Assembly: GCF_001583415.1 (NCBI RefSeq)
Contig: NZ_CP014475.1
Coordinates: forward strand, 4,340,001 to 4,404,000
Reading direction: 5' to 3'
Length of the DNA: 64,000 bases
From: Mycolicibacterium phlei
GTDB lineage: Bacteria > Actinomycetota > Actinomycetes > Mycobacteriales > Mycobacteriaceae
This document shows, one piece after another, positions 33,341 through 42,982 of this stretch. The notes beneath the pieces were generated by a model. The model worked only from the letters and a program-made list of their open reading frames with translations. It made no database searches and was not told where the DNA came from. Numbering within the stretch: the first letter of the stretch is position 1; every line of letters starts with the position of its first letter. Both the position numbers and the translations under genes were made by a program.

Positions 33341-34921
33341 ATGACCGAGCCCGCGCCGGGGGGATCCCGGGTCGGTTCCCAGATCGGGCCGTACCGGCTG
33401 CGCCGGTTGCTCGGCCGCGGCGGTATGGGCGAGGTGTACGAGGCCGAGGACACCGTCAAGGGCCGCGTCGTCGCGCTGAAGCTGTTGCCGGAGTCGGTGT
33501 CCCACGACCCGGTGTTCCGCGAGCGCCTGCAACGCGAGGCGCACGCCGCGGGACGACTGCAGGAACCCCACGTGGTGCCGATCCACGACTACGGCGAGAT
33601 CGACGGGCACCTGTTCGTCGACATGCGGATGATCGACGGCACCGACCTGCGCAGGACCCTGCGCGACGGCGGGCCGATGCCGCCGGCGCGCGCGGTGGCG
33701 ATCATCCGGCAGGTCGCGTCGGCGCTGGACGCCGCGCACGCCGCCGGGATCCTGCACCGCGACGTCAAACCCGAGAACATCATCCTGGCCCGCGACGATT
33801 TCGCCTACCTCGTCGACTTCGGTATCGCCAACGCCGCCACCGATGAACGGCTCACCGAACTCGGTACCGCGATCGGCACCTATGCCTACATGGCACCGGA
33901 GCGGTTCAGCAACGGGGACGTGACCTACCGCGTCGACGTCTACGCCCTGGCCTGTGTGCTGTTCGAGTGCCTGACCGGTTCGCAGCCGTTCCCGGGGGAC
34001 AGCGTCAGCGCGGTGATCACCGGCCATCTGATGCACCCGATCCCGCAGCCCAGTGCTCGTCGCCCCGACGTGCCGCCCACGCTCGACGCGGTGGTCGCGC
34101 GCGGCATGGCCAAGCGGCCCGAGCACCGGTACGCCACGGCGGGCGAACTGGCCGCTGCCGCGAATGACGCCCTGACACAACAGGATCAGACACAGGCGGC
34201 CACCATCGTGGGGCGCAGCCAGTTCCCGCCGCCGGGGGTACCCAACGGGCCGATGTGGGCGGTCCCACCGCCACCGGCAGGGCAGAAGTCCACCCGGTGG
34301 GTGGTGTTCGCCGCAGCGGCGGGTGTTCTGGTGCTGGTGGTCGGCGCGGTCGGGGCGTTCCTGCTGCTGCGGCCCGGCGACACACCGTCGGCCGCGGGCC
34401 CGGGTGCGACGACGAGCGCCGCCGACGCGCCCTCCCGCACCGCCGAGCGCACCACCACCCGGCGCACCCCGCGCAGCAGGGCACCGTCGGTGGCGCCCGG
34501 TTCGTTCGACGCGCAGCTGATGGAGCTGCTGCCGCGCGGCTACGACGACGGTGCGTGCGAGCCGGTGCGTCCCCCGGTCACCGGGTCGTTGGCGACCGTC
34601 GACTGCGGGGCGGCCGGACCGCAGGGCGGGCCGGCGCACGCGCGCTACGCGCTGTTCGCCGACCAGGCCACCCTCGATAGCGCGTTCGAGGATTCGATCG
34701 CGGCGAACTCCGAGCTGGTGCCGTGTCCGGACAGCGACGCCGAGTCACCGACCACGTGGCATTTCACCGAGACCCCGGACCAGGTCGAGGGCCTGATCGC
34801 CTGCGGTGTCTACAACGGCAACCAGGACGTCACCTGGACGCTGAACTCCGCGCTGGTGCTCGGTGACGCGCAGAGCGACGATCTGGTGGCCCTGCACAAC
34901 TGGTGGCTCAAGTACGCGTGA
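33341..34921 (+). CDS. Receptor-type serine/threonine protein kinase
   Basis: 526 residues. Kinase domain ~18-275: glycine loop GRGGMGEVYE, Lys47, catalytic HRDVKPEN (139-146), DFG (159-161), GTYAYMAPERFS. A Pro-rich linker is followed by a single transmembrane helix (about 320-343) and a ~185-residue extracellular domain with four cysteines (CEPV, DCGA, CPDS, ACGV), likely two disulfides. Architecture resembles PknE/PknF-type sensor kinases of mycobacteria, but I do not assign it to one. GAGGAG ribosome-binding site. Signal and substrates unknown. Confidence 0.9.
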   Translation: MTEPAPGGSRVGSQIGPYRLRRLLGRGGMGEVYEAEDTVKGRVVALKLLPESVSHDPVFRERLQREAHAAGRLQEPHVVPIHDYGEIDGHLFVDMRMIDGTDLRRTLRDGGPMPPARAVAIIRQVASALDAAHAAGILHRDVKPENIILARDDFAYLVDFGIANAATDERLTELGTAIGTYAYMAPERFSNGDVTYRVDVYALACVLFECLTGSQPFPGDSVSAVITGHLMHPIPQPSARRPDVPPTLDAVVARGMAKRPEHRYATAGELAAAANDALTQQDQTQAATIVGRSQFPPPGVPNGPMWAVPPPPAGQKSTRWVVFAAAAGVLVLVVGAVGAFLLLRPGDTPSAAGPGATTSAADAPSRTAERTTTRRTPRSRAPSVAPGSFDAQLMELLPRGYDDGACEPVRPPVTGSLATVDCGAAGPQGGPAHARYALFADQATLDSAFEDSIAANSELVPCPDSDAESPTTWHFTETPDQVEGLIACGVYNGNQDVTWTLNSALVLGDAQSDDLVALHNWWLKYA

Positions 34922-34987
34922 AATTGACGCGATAGTCACGATTGCCGCATGTCAGCGGACCGGGCGCCGATAGCGCAGAATGGGCGG

Positions 34988-35302
34988 ATGCGGACTTTCC
35001 GGGTACTGGCGGCTGCGGCGGGCGTGTGTGGGCTGGTCGCCGCGCCGGCAGCGGCGGCGTCGGCCGAACAGCAGTCGGCGACCGAGGTGATCAACAAGCT
35101 GCGGTCCGAGGGTTACAACGTGACGATCGACAAGATCGGCACCGGCCCGATCGAGAACTGCGTGGTGCTCAGCGTGCGCAATCCGCAGACCTACGGCCAG
35201 CTGATGCCCTACGTCGGCCCGGGCGCCCGCGACGAACGGTTCCTGATCCCGGTGATCACCAGCCAGCCGGTGTCGGTGTCGCTGGACTGCTCGCGCCGCT
35301 GA
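34988..35302 (+). CDS. Small secreted protein, paralogue of 37822-38118
   Basis: 104 residues with a signal peptide (MRTFRVLAAAAGVCGLVAAP, cleaved near ASA). Mature part ~75 residues with two cysteines, one in NCVVLSVRNP and one in the C-terminal DCSRR. It shares the pattern KIG..P...CV....RNP and a DCSRR ending with the protein at 37822. Both flank the metal ATPase. Function unknown; a single small disulfide-bonded domain is inferred. Confidence 0.8.
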   Translation: MRTFRVLAAAAGVCGLVAAPAAAASAEQQSATEVINKLRSEGYNVTIDKIGTGPIENCVVLSVRNPQTYGQLMPYVGPGARDERFLIPVITSQPVSVSLDCSRR

Positions 35303-35311
35303 CTTTTTCGG

Positions 35312-37651
35312 TCAACCCTCCGCGTCCTCGCTGTCGGTGAGGGTGCTGTCGGTGAGGGTGAAGTAACTCTCCTCCTCCTGGGCGAAATGCAGGCGCAGCA
35401 GCGCGTGCAACCCGTACAGGCAGGCCAGCAGGTCCTCGATCTGATCGTCCTGAATCGCGTTGTGCTGCTGGGCACGCCGTAGATGTGTGCCGATGCGGTC
35501 GGTGAGGCGCTGGATCTCGGCGTGGGTCCGGCTCATGGTGGCGGTGGCCTCGCTGCTGCGCAGCGGCTCCGCCAGCGCCGGATACAGCAGCGCCTCCTCG
35601 GCCAGCTCGTGCGGCAGGATCTCGTCGGTGAGCAGGGTGTAGCACCGGTCCAGTGCCTGCAGCGCCGCGTCGTCGGCACCGCGGACCAACTCGTCCGCGG
35701 TTTCGCGGATCTGCCCCAGGCTTGTGCGCAGTGTGTCGTGTTCGGCGTCGAACCGCTGCAGCAGCGTCTGTGTCTCCTCCGGCACGTTCACCGCGGTCTT
35801 CGGATCCCCGCGCAACGCCCGCAGCGCGTTGAGGATGACGGCGACGTCGATGCCCTCCTGCAGCAGCGCGCCCAGCGCCGGCGGTAGCCACCCCACGGCC
35901 GCGGCCGCCATCGCGACCAACGACAGCACCATGCCCGTCACCGCGCTCTGCACGGCGATGCGCCGCGACCAGCGCGCGATGTCCATGGCGTCGGCGAGCC
36001 GGTCGAGGCGATCGGTGGTCAACACGATGTCGGCGGCCTCCGACGACGCGGTCGCACCTCGGGCGCCCATCGCGACGCCCACCGTGGCGGCCGCCAGCGC
36101 CGGGGCGTCGTTGATGCCGTCTCCGACCATGACTGTGACGGTGTGCTCCGATTCGGCGCGCACCGCGGCGACTTTGTCGGCGGGGCTCTGCTGGGCGTAC
36201 ACCTCGTCGAGGCCCAGCACGGCGGCGACCTCACGTGCGGGCTCGGCGCGGTCACCGGTGAGCATGATGAGCCGCCGGAATCCCGCCTCGCGCAGTCGTC
36301 GCATGGTCCTGGGCGCCTGTCTGCGCAGCGGATCACGCAGCACCACAGCGCCTTTGGGCACGCCGTCGACGCACACCCAGGACAGTGCCGCGTTGTCCAG
36401 GCGTGCCCGGTTCAGCGCGCCCTGCACCCACGACTCGGCGGCCAGGACGTCGTCGCTGAGCTTGCCCACCGACACCTGCCGCCCCTGCAGGGTCGCGGTC
36501 AGCCCGCGTCCGGGCTCCTCGACGCCGTCGGTGGGCATGGCCAGCGTCATTCCCCGGCTCAGCGCTTCGGTGACGATCGCCTCCGCCAGGACGTGCGGTG
36601 ACAACTGCTCCACCGACGCGGCCAGGCGCAGGATCTCTTCGGGCTCGGTTCCCGGTGCGGCGAGGATGTCGAGGACGACGGGCCGCCCCATCGTCAGGGT
36701 GCCGGTCTTGTCCATCATCAACGTCTTGGCGTGCCCCAGGTTCTCGAGGGCACCGCCGCTGCGGATCACCACTCCGACCCGGGAGGCCCGCGACAGTCCC
36801 GACACGATGGCCACCGGGGCGGCCAGCAGCAGCGGGCACGGGGTGGCGACCACGAGGACGGCCACCGCCCGTGTCAGCGATCCGCTGATCAGCCACGCCA
36901 CACCCGCGGTGGCCAGGGCCAGCGGCAGGAAGAAGGCCGCGTACCGGTCGGCGAGGCGCACCAACGGCGCGCTCTCCGCGTCGGCCTGCTGCGCCAGGCG
37001 CACGATGCCGGCGTAGGTGCTGTCCTCGGCGGTGGCGGTGGCCCGCAGTTCGAACGAGCCGCCGGCGTTGACGACACCGCTGCGCACCGGTTCACCCGCA
37101 CCGCGTTCGACCAGCGGCGCCTCACCGGTCAGTGCCGACTCGTCCAGCACCGCCACCGCACCCGACAGCACCCGGCCGTCGACCGGAACGACCTCGCCGG
37201 GGGTGACGACCACGATGTCGTCGACGTGGATCTCGCCGACCGGAACCACCGAGATCTCCTCACCGACCCGACGGCGGGCGAACCGGGGCGCCCGCTGCAG
37301 CAGCGCTGTGAGGTCGCGGGTGGCCCGCCGGGTGGCGGCGGCGTCCAGCGCGCGTCCACCGGCGAGCATCACCGCGATCAACGCGCCCGCCAGGTACTCG
37401 CCCACCACCAGCGTTCCCACCAGGGACAGCACGGCGATGAGATCCACGCCCAACCGCCGGCGCAGCAGGGCGGCCAGCACCCACCACACCGCGGGCACGA
37501 TCGCGACCACCGTGCCCGCGATCCAGAACAGGTCCGCCAGTGCCCGGTTGCCCGCCAGCCAGGCGATCCCGCCGCCCGCCAGGGCGGCCACGGTCACCGC
37601 GGTCAGGGCGGGCTCGGCCAGGGGCCGCAACCGCCGGAGGAGCCGTGTCAT
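35312..37651 (-). CDS. P1B-type metal ATPase (P1B-5-like) with C-terminal hemerythrin domain
   Basis: 779 residues. P-type ATPase with six or more helices, membrane metal motif TPCP at 270-273, phosphorylated Asp314 in DKTGTLT, and GDGINDAP at 510-517. There is no N-terminal heavy-metal-binding domain. Residues ~630-765 form an HHE hemerythrin domain with His638, His681 plus the following acidic residues, His710, His749 and His755 followed by Glu. TPCP, the QEGID motif (599-603) and the fused hemerythrin are features of P1B-5 ATPases such as Sinorhizobium Nia, which exports Fe/Ni. Likely exports a transition metal with sensing of oxygen or iron by the tail. Weak ribosome-binding site. Confidence 0.88.
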   Translation of the reverse strand: MTRLLRRLRPLAEPALTAVTVAALAGGGIAWLAGNRALADLFWIAGTVVAIVPAVWWVLAALLRRRLGVDLIAVLSLVGTLVVGEYLAGALIAVMLAGGRALDAAATRRATRDLTALLQRAPRFARRRVGEEISVVPVGEIHVDDIVVVTPGEVVPVDGRVLSGAVAVLDESALTGEAPLVERGAGEPVRSGVVNAGGSFELRATATAEDSTYAGIVRLAQQADAESAPLVRLADRYAAFFLPLALATAGVAWLISGSLTRAVAVLVVATPCPLLLAAPVAIVSGLSRASRVGVVIRSGGALENLGHAKTLMMDKTGTLTMGRPVVLDILAAPGTEPEEILRLAASVEQLSPHVLAEAIVTEALSRGMTLAMPTDGVEEPGRGLTATLQGRQVSVGKLSDDVLAAESWVQGALNRARLDNAALSWVCVDGVPKGAVVLRDPLRRQAPRTMRRLREAGFRRLIMLTGDRAEPAREVAAVLGLDEVYAQQSPADKVAAVRAESEHTVTVMVGDGINDAPALAAATVGVAMGARGATASSEAADIVLTTDRLDRLADAMDIARWSRRIAVQSAVTGMVLSLVAMAAAAVGWLPPALGALLQEGIDVAVILNALRALRGDPKTAVNVPEETQTLLQRFDAEHDTLRTSLGQIRETADELVRGADDAALQALDRCYTLLTDEILPHELAEEALLYPALAEPLRSSEATATMSRTHAEIQRLTDRIGTHLRRAQQHNAIQDDQIEDLLACLYGLHALLRLHFAQEEESYFTLTDSTLTDSEDAEG

Positions 37652-37821
37652 TCGGATCGCCCGCCGGCGCCGGCGTCCGAGGCGCCCGGATCCAGGGAGG
37701 TCATCTGTTCTCCGTCCGCGATATCACTGGTACCGCATATGACGGTAGGGGTGACCGCGATTCGTTCACAGGGCCGTTGGTCCCTGGTGTCTGTGCTCCG
37801 GCCGGGCGATCGGTTCGGCGG

Positions 37822-38118
37822 TCAGCGCCGTGAGCAGTCCGCGGTGACGGTGATCGAGCGCTGCGCGACGATCTGGATGAAATCGTCGCCGCGGCGCACC
37901 AATTCGGTCCGCTCGCGCGGGTTGCGGATGTCGGTGATGACGCACCGGCTCAGCGGTGCGCTTCCGATCTTGTTGACCTTCACATCGAATCCCTGCGCTT
38001 CCAGGGTGGCGATGGTCAGCTGAGCCGACTCGGCGGCGGTGGCGACGGCCGCGGGCGCCAGCATCGCACCGCAGGCGAGCGCGGCAGCCCCGGTCATCAT
38101 CAACAGCGTTGCACGCAT
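37822..38118 (-). CDS. Small secreted protein, paralogue of 34988-35302
   Basis: 98 residues: signal peptide MRATLLMMTGAAALACGAML cleaved near ATA, then ~70 residues with cysteines in RCVITDIRNP and the C-terminal DCSRR. Shares VNKIGSAPL...C, RNP and DCSRR with its paralogue. GGGAG lies seven bases before the ATG at 38118. It stands upstream of the ATPase gene in the same direction and could share its regulation. Confidence 0.8.
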   Translation of the reverse strand: MRATLLMMTGAAALACGAMLAPAAVATAAESAQLTIATLEAQGFDVKVNKIGSAPLSRCVITDIRNPRERTELVRRGDDFIQIVAQRSITVTADCSRR

Positions 38119-38244
38119 GGGCGCGTCTCCCTTGTCTCTCATCGTGCTTCGTCTCCCGTCAGGCCACGGTGGCCTTCCGAGCGGTACGACGGGCGACTGC
38201 CGGAAAGGGTTCAACAGCACCCGAAAAGAGCCCGAAAAGAGATT

Positions 38245-38298
38245 GAGACTGCGGGCAGATCGTGGGTGGGCGGGGAAAATCGATCTGCCCGCAGTCTC
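38245..38298. repeat. Palindromic element copy 3 (18-bp perfect arms)
   Basis: Arms GAGACTGCGGGCAGATCG and its exact reverse complement around an 18-nt loop, 14 bases after the dctA stop. On the minus strand T-runs follow (CTCTTTTCGG), so it may end the dctA transcript. It shares the GAGACTGC..CAGATC core with copies at 22600 and 23531. Confidence 0.85.
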
Positions 38299-38311
38299 GG
38301 CAACGGAGCAG

Positions 38312-39673
38312 CTATGCGGGAACGGACTCCCGCTGCTCCGTTGGACTGTGGTCGAGCATCGTCAGCTCGTCGAACGGGTCGTCGCCGCGCAGCACCGCCG
38401 CCACCCGGGCGTGGTCGACGGTCCTGGTCCAGCAGCCGACCAGCAGGGTGGCCACGGCGTTGCCGGAGAAGTTGGTCAGCGCCCGCGCCTCGGACATGAA
38501 CCGGTCGATGCCGACGATCAGTCCGACACCGTCGAGCAGGTCGGGGCGGTGGCTCTGCAGCCCGCCGGCCAGCGTCGCCAGACCGGCGCCGGTGACCCCG
38601 GCGGCGCCCTTGGAGGCGACGATCATGAACACCAGCAGCCCGATCTGCTCCGGCAGCGACAGCGGGTCGCCCAGCGCGCCCGCGATGAACAGCGACGCCA
38701 TCGTCAGGTAGATGGCGGTGCCGTCCAGGTTGAACGAGTAGCCGGTGGGGACGACGACGCCGACGGTGGAGCGGTCGACGCCGAGGTGCTCCATCTTGGC
38801 GATCAGCCGGGGCAGCGCGGACTCCGACGAGGACGTCGACACGATCAGCAGGTACTCGCGGGCCAGGTAGCGCACCAGCTTGAAGATCGACACGCCCGCG
38901 ACGGCCCGCAGGATCACGCCGAGCACCCCGAACACGAACACCAGGCAGGTCACGTAGAAGCCGAGCATCAGGCCGAGCAGCTGCGTCACGGCGGTCCAGC
39001 CGGTCTGCCCGACGACGTTGGCGATCGCGCCGAACGCGCCGATCGGGGCCAGCCACAGGATCATCACCAGGATCTTGAACACCAGCTTCTGCAGGTGCTC
39101 GACACCGCGCAGCACCGGTTCCCCGGCCGACCCCATGGCCTGCACCGCGAACCCGACGAGCAGCGCGACGAACAGGGCCTGCAGCACGCTGCCCGCGGTC
39201 AGCGCCGAGAACAGGGTGTCGGGGATGATGCCGGCGATGAAGTCGAGCAGGCCGCCGGCCTCGTGTGCGGTCTCGGCGAGTTCGGCGCCCTTGCCCGCGA
39301 CGCCCTCGGTGAGCTGCATCCCGGTGCCGGGGTGCAGCAGGTTGCCGACGACGAGCCCGATCGCCAGCGCGAACGTCGACATCACCAGGAAGTAGCCGAA
39401 CGCCAGGCCGCCGACCTTGCCGACGGTGGCGGCTCGGCGCACCGACCCGATGCCCAGCACGATCGTGCAGAAGATGACCGGTGCGATCATCATCTTGATC
39501 AGGTCGACGAACATCGAACCGAGGAACCCGACGCTCTTACCGACGCTCGGTGCGAGGATGCCGACCGCGACCCCGGCGCACACCGCGACGATCACCGCGA
39601 GGTAGAGCCAGTGCGTGCGGTCGCGTCGGCGCCGCGGCCGCTCCGGGTCGGACGGGAGTTCGAGGACGCTCAT
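38312..39673 (-). CDS. dctA: C4-dicarboxylate:cation symporter DctA
   Basis: 453 residues of the glutamate/dicarboxylate SDF family: serine-rich loop STSSSESALPRLI, VPTGYSFNLDGTAIYLT, and ASKGAAGVTGAGLATLA. Imports succinate, fumarate or malate. GGAGGTACC precedes the ATG. Divergent from the PutP-like gene, across a 230-bp region that probably holds both promoters. A DcuS/CitA-type two-component pair next door is a natural regulator. Confidence 0.92.
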   Translation of the reverse strand: MSVLELPSDPERPRRRRDRTHWLYLAVIVAVCAGVAVGILAPSVGKSVGFLGSMFVDLIKMMIAPVIFCTIVLGIGSVRRAATVGKVGGLAFGYFLVMSTFALAIGLVVGNLLHPGTGMQLTEGVAGKGAELAETAHEAGGLLDFIAGIIPDTLFSALTAGSVLQALFVALLVGFAVQAMGSAGEPVLRGVEHLQKLVFKILVMILWLAPIGAFGAIANVVGQTGWTAVTQLLGLMLGFYVTCLVFVFGVLGVILRAVAGVSIFKLVRYLAREYLLIVSTSSSESALPRLIAKMEHLGVDRSTVGVVVPTGYSFNLDGTAIYLTMASLFIAGALGDPLSLPEQIGLLVFMIVASKGAAGVTGAGLATLAGGLQSHRPDLLDGVGLIVGIDRFMSEARALTNFSGNAVATLLVGCWTRTVDHARVAAVLRGDDPFDELTMLDHSPTEQRESVPA

Positions 39674-39903
39674 CGGTACCTCCAGTCGTGAGTGATGGCT
39701 GGAAGTACTGTCAAGCAACCGGTGAGCGAGGTCACGCTTTAGTTCGTTTCGTTCAGGCCCTCGCCACCCCGCGGCTTCTGTCGAACGGCACAAAGTGCGG
39801 CCCGATTTCCCATACGATCGGCCAAGAAATCCGGGTGACCGTCCTGTTTACATGAGCCGACGCGCCTCACCGGTCCCCCTTCGACGAAAAGAGGGCAATT
39901 TAC

Positions 39904-41421
39904 ATGTCCGACAACACCTTCCAGGTGGTGGCGATCGGCCTGTACTTCGCCGGGATGCTCGCCATCGGCTTCTACGCGTACCGTCGCACCAGCGATCTGG
40001 ACGACTACATGCTCGGCGGGCGCCGGTTGCCCCCGGTGGTCGCGGCGCTGTCGGCGGGCGCGTCGGACATGTCGGGGTGGTTGCTGCTGGGTGTGCCCGG
40101 CGCCATCTACGCGTCCGGCCTGATCGAGTCGTGGATCGTGATCGGACTGGTGGTCGGCGCCTGGCTGAACTGGAAGTTCGTGGCGCCGCGGTTGCGGGCC
40201 TACACCGAGATCGCCAACAACTCGATCACCGTGCCGAGCTTCTTCGAGAACCGGTTGCAGGACTCCTCGCATGTGCTGCGCATCGCGGCGGGCACCATCA
40301 TCCTGGTCTTCTTCACGTTCTACGTGTCGTCGGGCATGGTCGCCGGCGGTGTGTTCTTCGAGTCGTCGTTCGGCTCGTCGTATCTGGCCGGGATGTTGCT
40401 GGTCGCGGGAGTCACGTTGTGTTACACGCTGTTCGGCGGTTTCCTGGGGGCGTCGCTGACCGACGTCGTGCAGGCGGCATTGATGTTCGCCGCGCTGATG
40501 ATCATCCCCGTCGTCACGATCATCGCCAGCGGCGGACCTGGTGAGGTGGTCAGCCTGGTGCACGCGGCCGACGCCGCGCACAACGCCGCCGACCCCGCCG
40601 ACGAGCTGCACCGCACGTCGCTGTTCTTCGGCGGCAGCTTCCTGGCCATCGTGTCCGCGGCCGCCTGGGGGCTGGGCTACTTCGGCCAGCCGCACATCAT
40701 CGTGCGGTTCATGGCGATGCGGTCGTCGGCCGACGCCAAGGCCGGCCGCCGCATCGGCATCAGCTGGATGGTCCTCACCTCGGCGGGCGCCATCACCACG
40801 GGCTTCGCGGGGCTGGCGTACTTCTACCGCGAGGGCGTGACGCTGGACAATCCCGAGACGGTGTTCCTGCAGTTGGCGCAGGTGATGTTCCACCCGTTCG
40901 TCGCCGGGGTCGTGTTGGCCGCGGTGCTGGCGGCGATCATGTCGACGATCTCGTCGCAGCTGATCGTGTGCTCGTCGGCGCTGGTGGAGGACATCTACCG
41001 CGCGTTCGGCAGGCAGGCCAGCCCGGCGCGGCTGGTCATGTACGGCCGACTCGGGGTGCTGACGGTCGCGGTGGTGGCGATTCTGTTGGCGCTCAACCCC
41101 GATGGGACGATCCTTGACCTCGTCGGCTTCGCCTGGGCGGGCTTCGGCGCCGCGTTCGGTCCACTGATCATCCTGTCGTTGTTCTGGCGCAGGCTCACCT
41201 CGGCCGGGGCGATCGCCGGCATGGTGGCCGGCGCGGTGGTGGTCGGCGTCTGGGGCCAGACCGACGCGCTGGCCGACGCGATGTATGAGATCGTGCCCGG
41301 TTTCATCGCCTGCCTCGTCGTCGCCGTGGTGGTGTCGCTGCTGACCACCCGCGAGGACGACGACATCCAGCGCGAGTTCTCCGAGATGACCGAGAAGGCG
41401 CACACCCCGGCGTCGTCCTGA
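39904..41421 (+). CDS. Sodium:solute symporter, PutP (proline) type
   Basis: 505 residues with 12-13 transmembrane helices. PutP-specific blocks: LSAGASDMSGWLLLGVPGA, GLIESWIVIGL, NWKFVAPRLRAYTE and FGQPHIIVRFMA. Likely proline/Na+ uptake; the substrate could also be another carboxylate given the neighbouring genes. AGAGGG lies about nine bases before the ATG. The two-component genes follow with a 10-nt gap, in one operon. Confidence 0.88.
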   Translation: MSDNTFQVVAIGLYFAGMLAIGFYAYRRTSDLDDYMLGGRRLPPVVAALSAGASDMSGWLLLGVPGAIYASGLIESWIVIGLVVGAWLNWKFVAPRLRAYTEIANNSITVPSFFENRLQDSSHVLRIAAGTIILVFFTFYVSSGMVAGGVFFESSFGSSYLAGMLLVAGVTLCYTLFGGFLGASLTDVVQAALMFAALMIIPVVTIIASGGPGEVVSLVHAADAAHNAADPADELHRTSLFFGGSFLAIVSAAAWGLGYFGQPHIIVRFMAMRSSADAKAGRRIGISWMVLTSAGAITTGFAGLAYFYREGVTLDNPETVFLQLAQVMFHPFVAGVVLAAVLAAIMSTISSQLIVCSSALVEDIYRAFGRQASPARLVMYGRLGVLTVAVVAILLALNPDGTILDLVGFAWAGFGAAFGPLIILSLFWRRLTSAGAIAGMVAGAVVVGVWGQTDALADAMYEIVPGFIACLVVAVVVSLLTTREDDDIQREFSEMTEKAHTPASS

Positions 41422-41431
41422 GGGATCGGAC

Positions 41432-42982
41432 ATGTCCGGGTGGCGGCCGCGCTCTCTGGCCACGCAGGCGATCATCCTGCAGATCGTGGTCATCGCGGTC
41501 GTGGTGCTGGCGGCCAGCGCGCTGGCCCTGGTGGACGCCCGTCGCGACGGTGACGAGGCGGCACGCGATCAGGTGCTGGGAATCGCGACCGCACTTGCCG
41601 ATTCGCCGTCCACCGCCGCGGCGATCGAATCGGGCCGTGCGACCGAGATCCTGCAACCGGTGACCGAGGCGGTGCGCGCACAGACGGCGATCGCGTTCAT
41701 CACGATCATGGCGCCGGACCGCACGCGCTTCACCCACACCGATCCGAGCCAGATCGGCCTCGAGTACATCGGCACCATCGAACCGGCGCTGCGCGGGGAG
41801 ACCTTCTCGGAGACCTACACCGGCACACTGGGCCCGTCGATCCGCGCCGTCGCACCGGTGCGCAACGCCTCCGGCGAGATCGTCGGACTGGTGTCGGCGG
41901 GCATCCTGCAGACCAGCCTGGCCGAGCGCTGGCGCGCACAGATCCCCGTCATCGCGGCTATCACCGTTGCCGCACTGGCGGTTTCGCTGGCTGGCGGGCT
42001 GCTGATCCGGCGCCGGCTGCTGCGCCAGACGCACGGGCTGCGACCCGATGAGCTGCGGGTGATGTACGAGCACCACGACGCGATCCTGCACTCGGTGTCC
42101 GAGGGGCTGATCGTGCTGGATCGCGCCGGGGTGGCGCTGGTCAACGACGAGGCGCGCCGGCTGCTGGGGCTGCCGTCGGGTCCGGTCAGCCGCGCGGACC
42201 TGCCCGACTTCCTGCGCACCGCCAATCCCGGCGCCCGCGACGAGGTGCACGTCACCGAGGACCGGGTGCTGGTGGTCAACCGCTCGCATGTCACCGACGC
42301 CCCACCGGATTCCGAGGTGGTGACGATCCGTGACCGGACCGAATTACAGGGCGCGCTAGGCGAACTCAACTCGCTGAAGGTGCTGACCGACACGCTGCGC
42401 GCACAGGCGCACGAGTCGGCGAACAAGCTGCACACGATCCTCACGATGGTGGAGATGGGCCGCCCCGACGAGGCGGTCCGGTTCGCCACCCAGGAGCTGA
42501 CCCTGTCCCAGCAGCTGGTGGACCGGCTCTCGGCGTCGGTCGGTGAGCCTGCGCTGGTCGCGCTGCTGCTCGGCAAGTCCGCGCAGGCCGACGAACGGGG
42601 TATCGAGCTGACGGTCACCGAGGACAGCGAGCTGCCGTCGGACACCGACCGGGTTCCGTTGACCGGATCCGAGATGGTCACGGTGCTGGGCAATCTCATC
42701 GACAATGCGATGGACGCGTGTGACCGCGACGACCCGTGGGTCGAGGTGACGGTGCGGATGTTCGGCGACACCCTGCTGTTGCGGGTCGCCGACAGCGGTC
42801 CCGGGATGGACGCTGAGACGTTCGCCACCGCCACCAAACGTGGTTACTCGACCAAGGACGATCCGGACCACCACGGCCTGGGGCTGGCGCTGGTGTCGCA
42901 GATCGTCAACCGGCACAACGGATCGCTGAGCACCGACGTCACCTACGGGTCGGTGGTGACGGTGGAGGTGCCTGCGTCGTGA
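41432..42982 (+). CDS. Sensor histidine kinase, DcuS/CitA family
   Basis: 516 residues: two membrane helices (about 11-33 and 172-193) flank a periplasmic PDC sensor domain containing the family motif FTHTDPSQIG; then a PAS domain (~213-305) and a kinase core with phospho-acceptor His327 in LRAQAHESANKLH, N-box NLIDNAMDA, and G boxes DSGPGMD and HHGLGLALV. The family senses extracellular C4-dicarboxylates or citrate. Its stop overlaps the next start (GTGA). Confidence 0.9.
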   Translation: MSGWRPRSLATQAIILQIVVIAVVVLAASALALVDARRDGDEAARDQVLGIATALADSPSTAAAIESGRATEILQPVTEAVRAQTAIAFITIMAPDRTRFTHTDPSQIGLEYIGTIEPALRGETFSETYTGTLGPSIRAVAPVRNASGEIVGLVSAGILQTSLAERWRAQIPVIAAITVAALAVSLAGGLLIRRRLLRQTHGLRPDELRVMYEHHDAILHSVSEGLIVLDRAGVALVNDEARRLLGLPSGPVSRADLPDFLRTANPGARDEVHVTEDRVLVVNRSHVTDAPPDSEVVTIRDRTELQGALGELNSLKVLTDTLRAQAHESANKLHTILTMVEMGRPDEAVRFATQELTLSQQLVDRLSASVGEPALVALLLGKSAQADERGIELTVTEDSELPSDTDRVPLTGSEMVTVLGNLIDNAMDACDRDDPWVEVTVRMFGDTLLLRVADSGPGMDAETFATATKRGYSTKDDPDHHGLGLALVSQIVNRHNGSLSTDVTYGSVVTVEVPAS

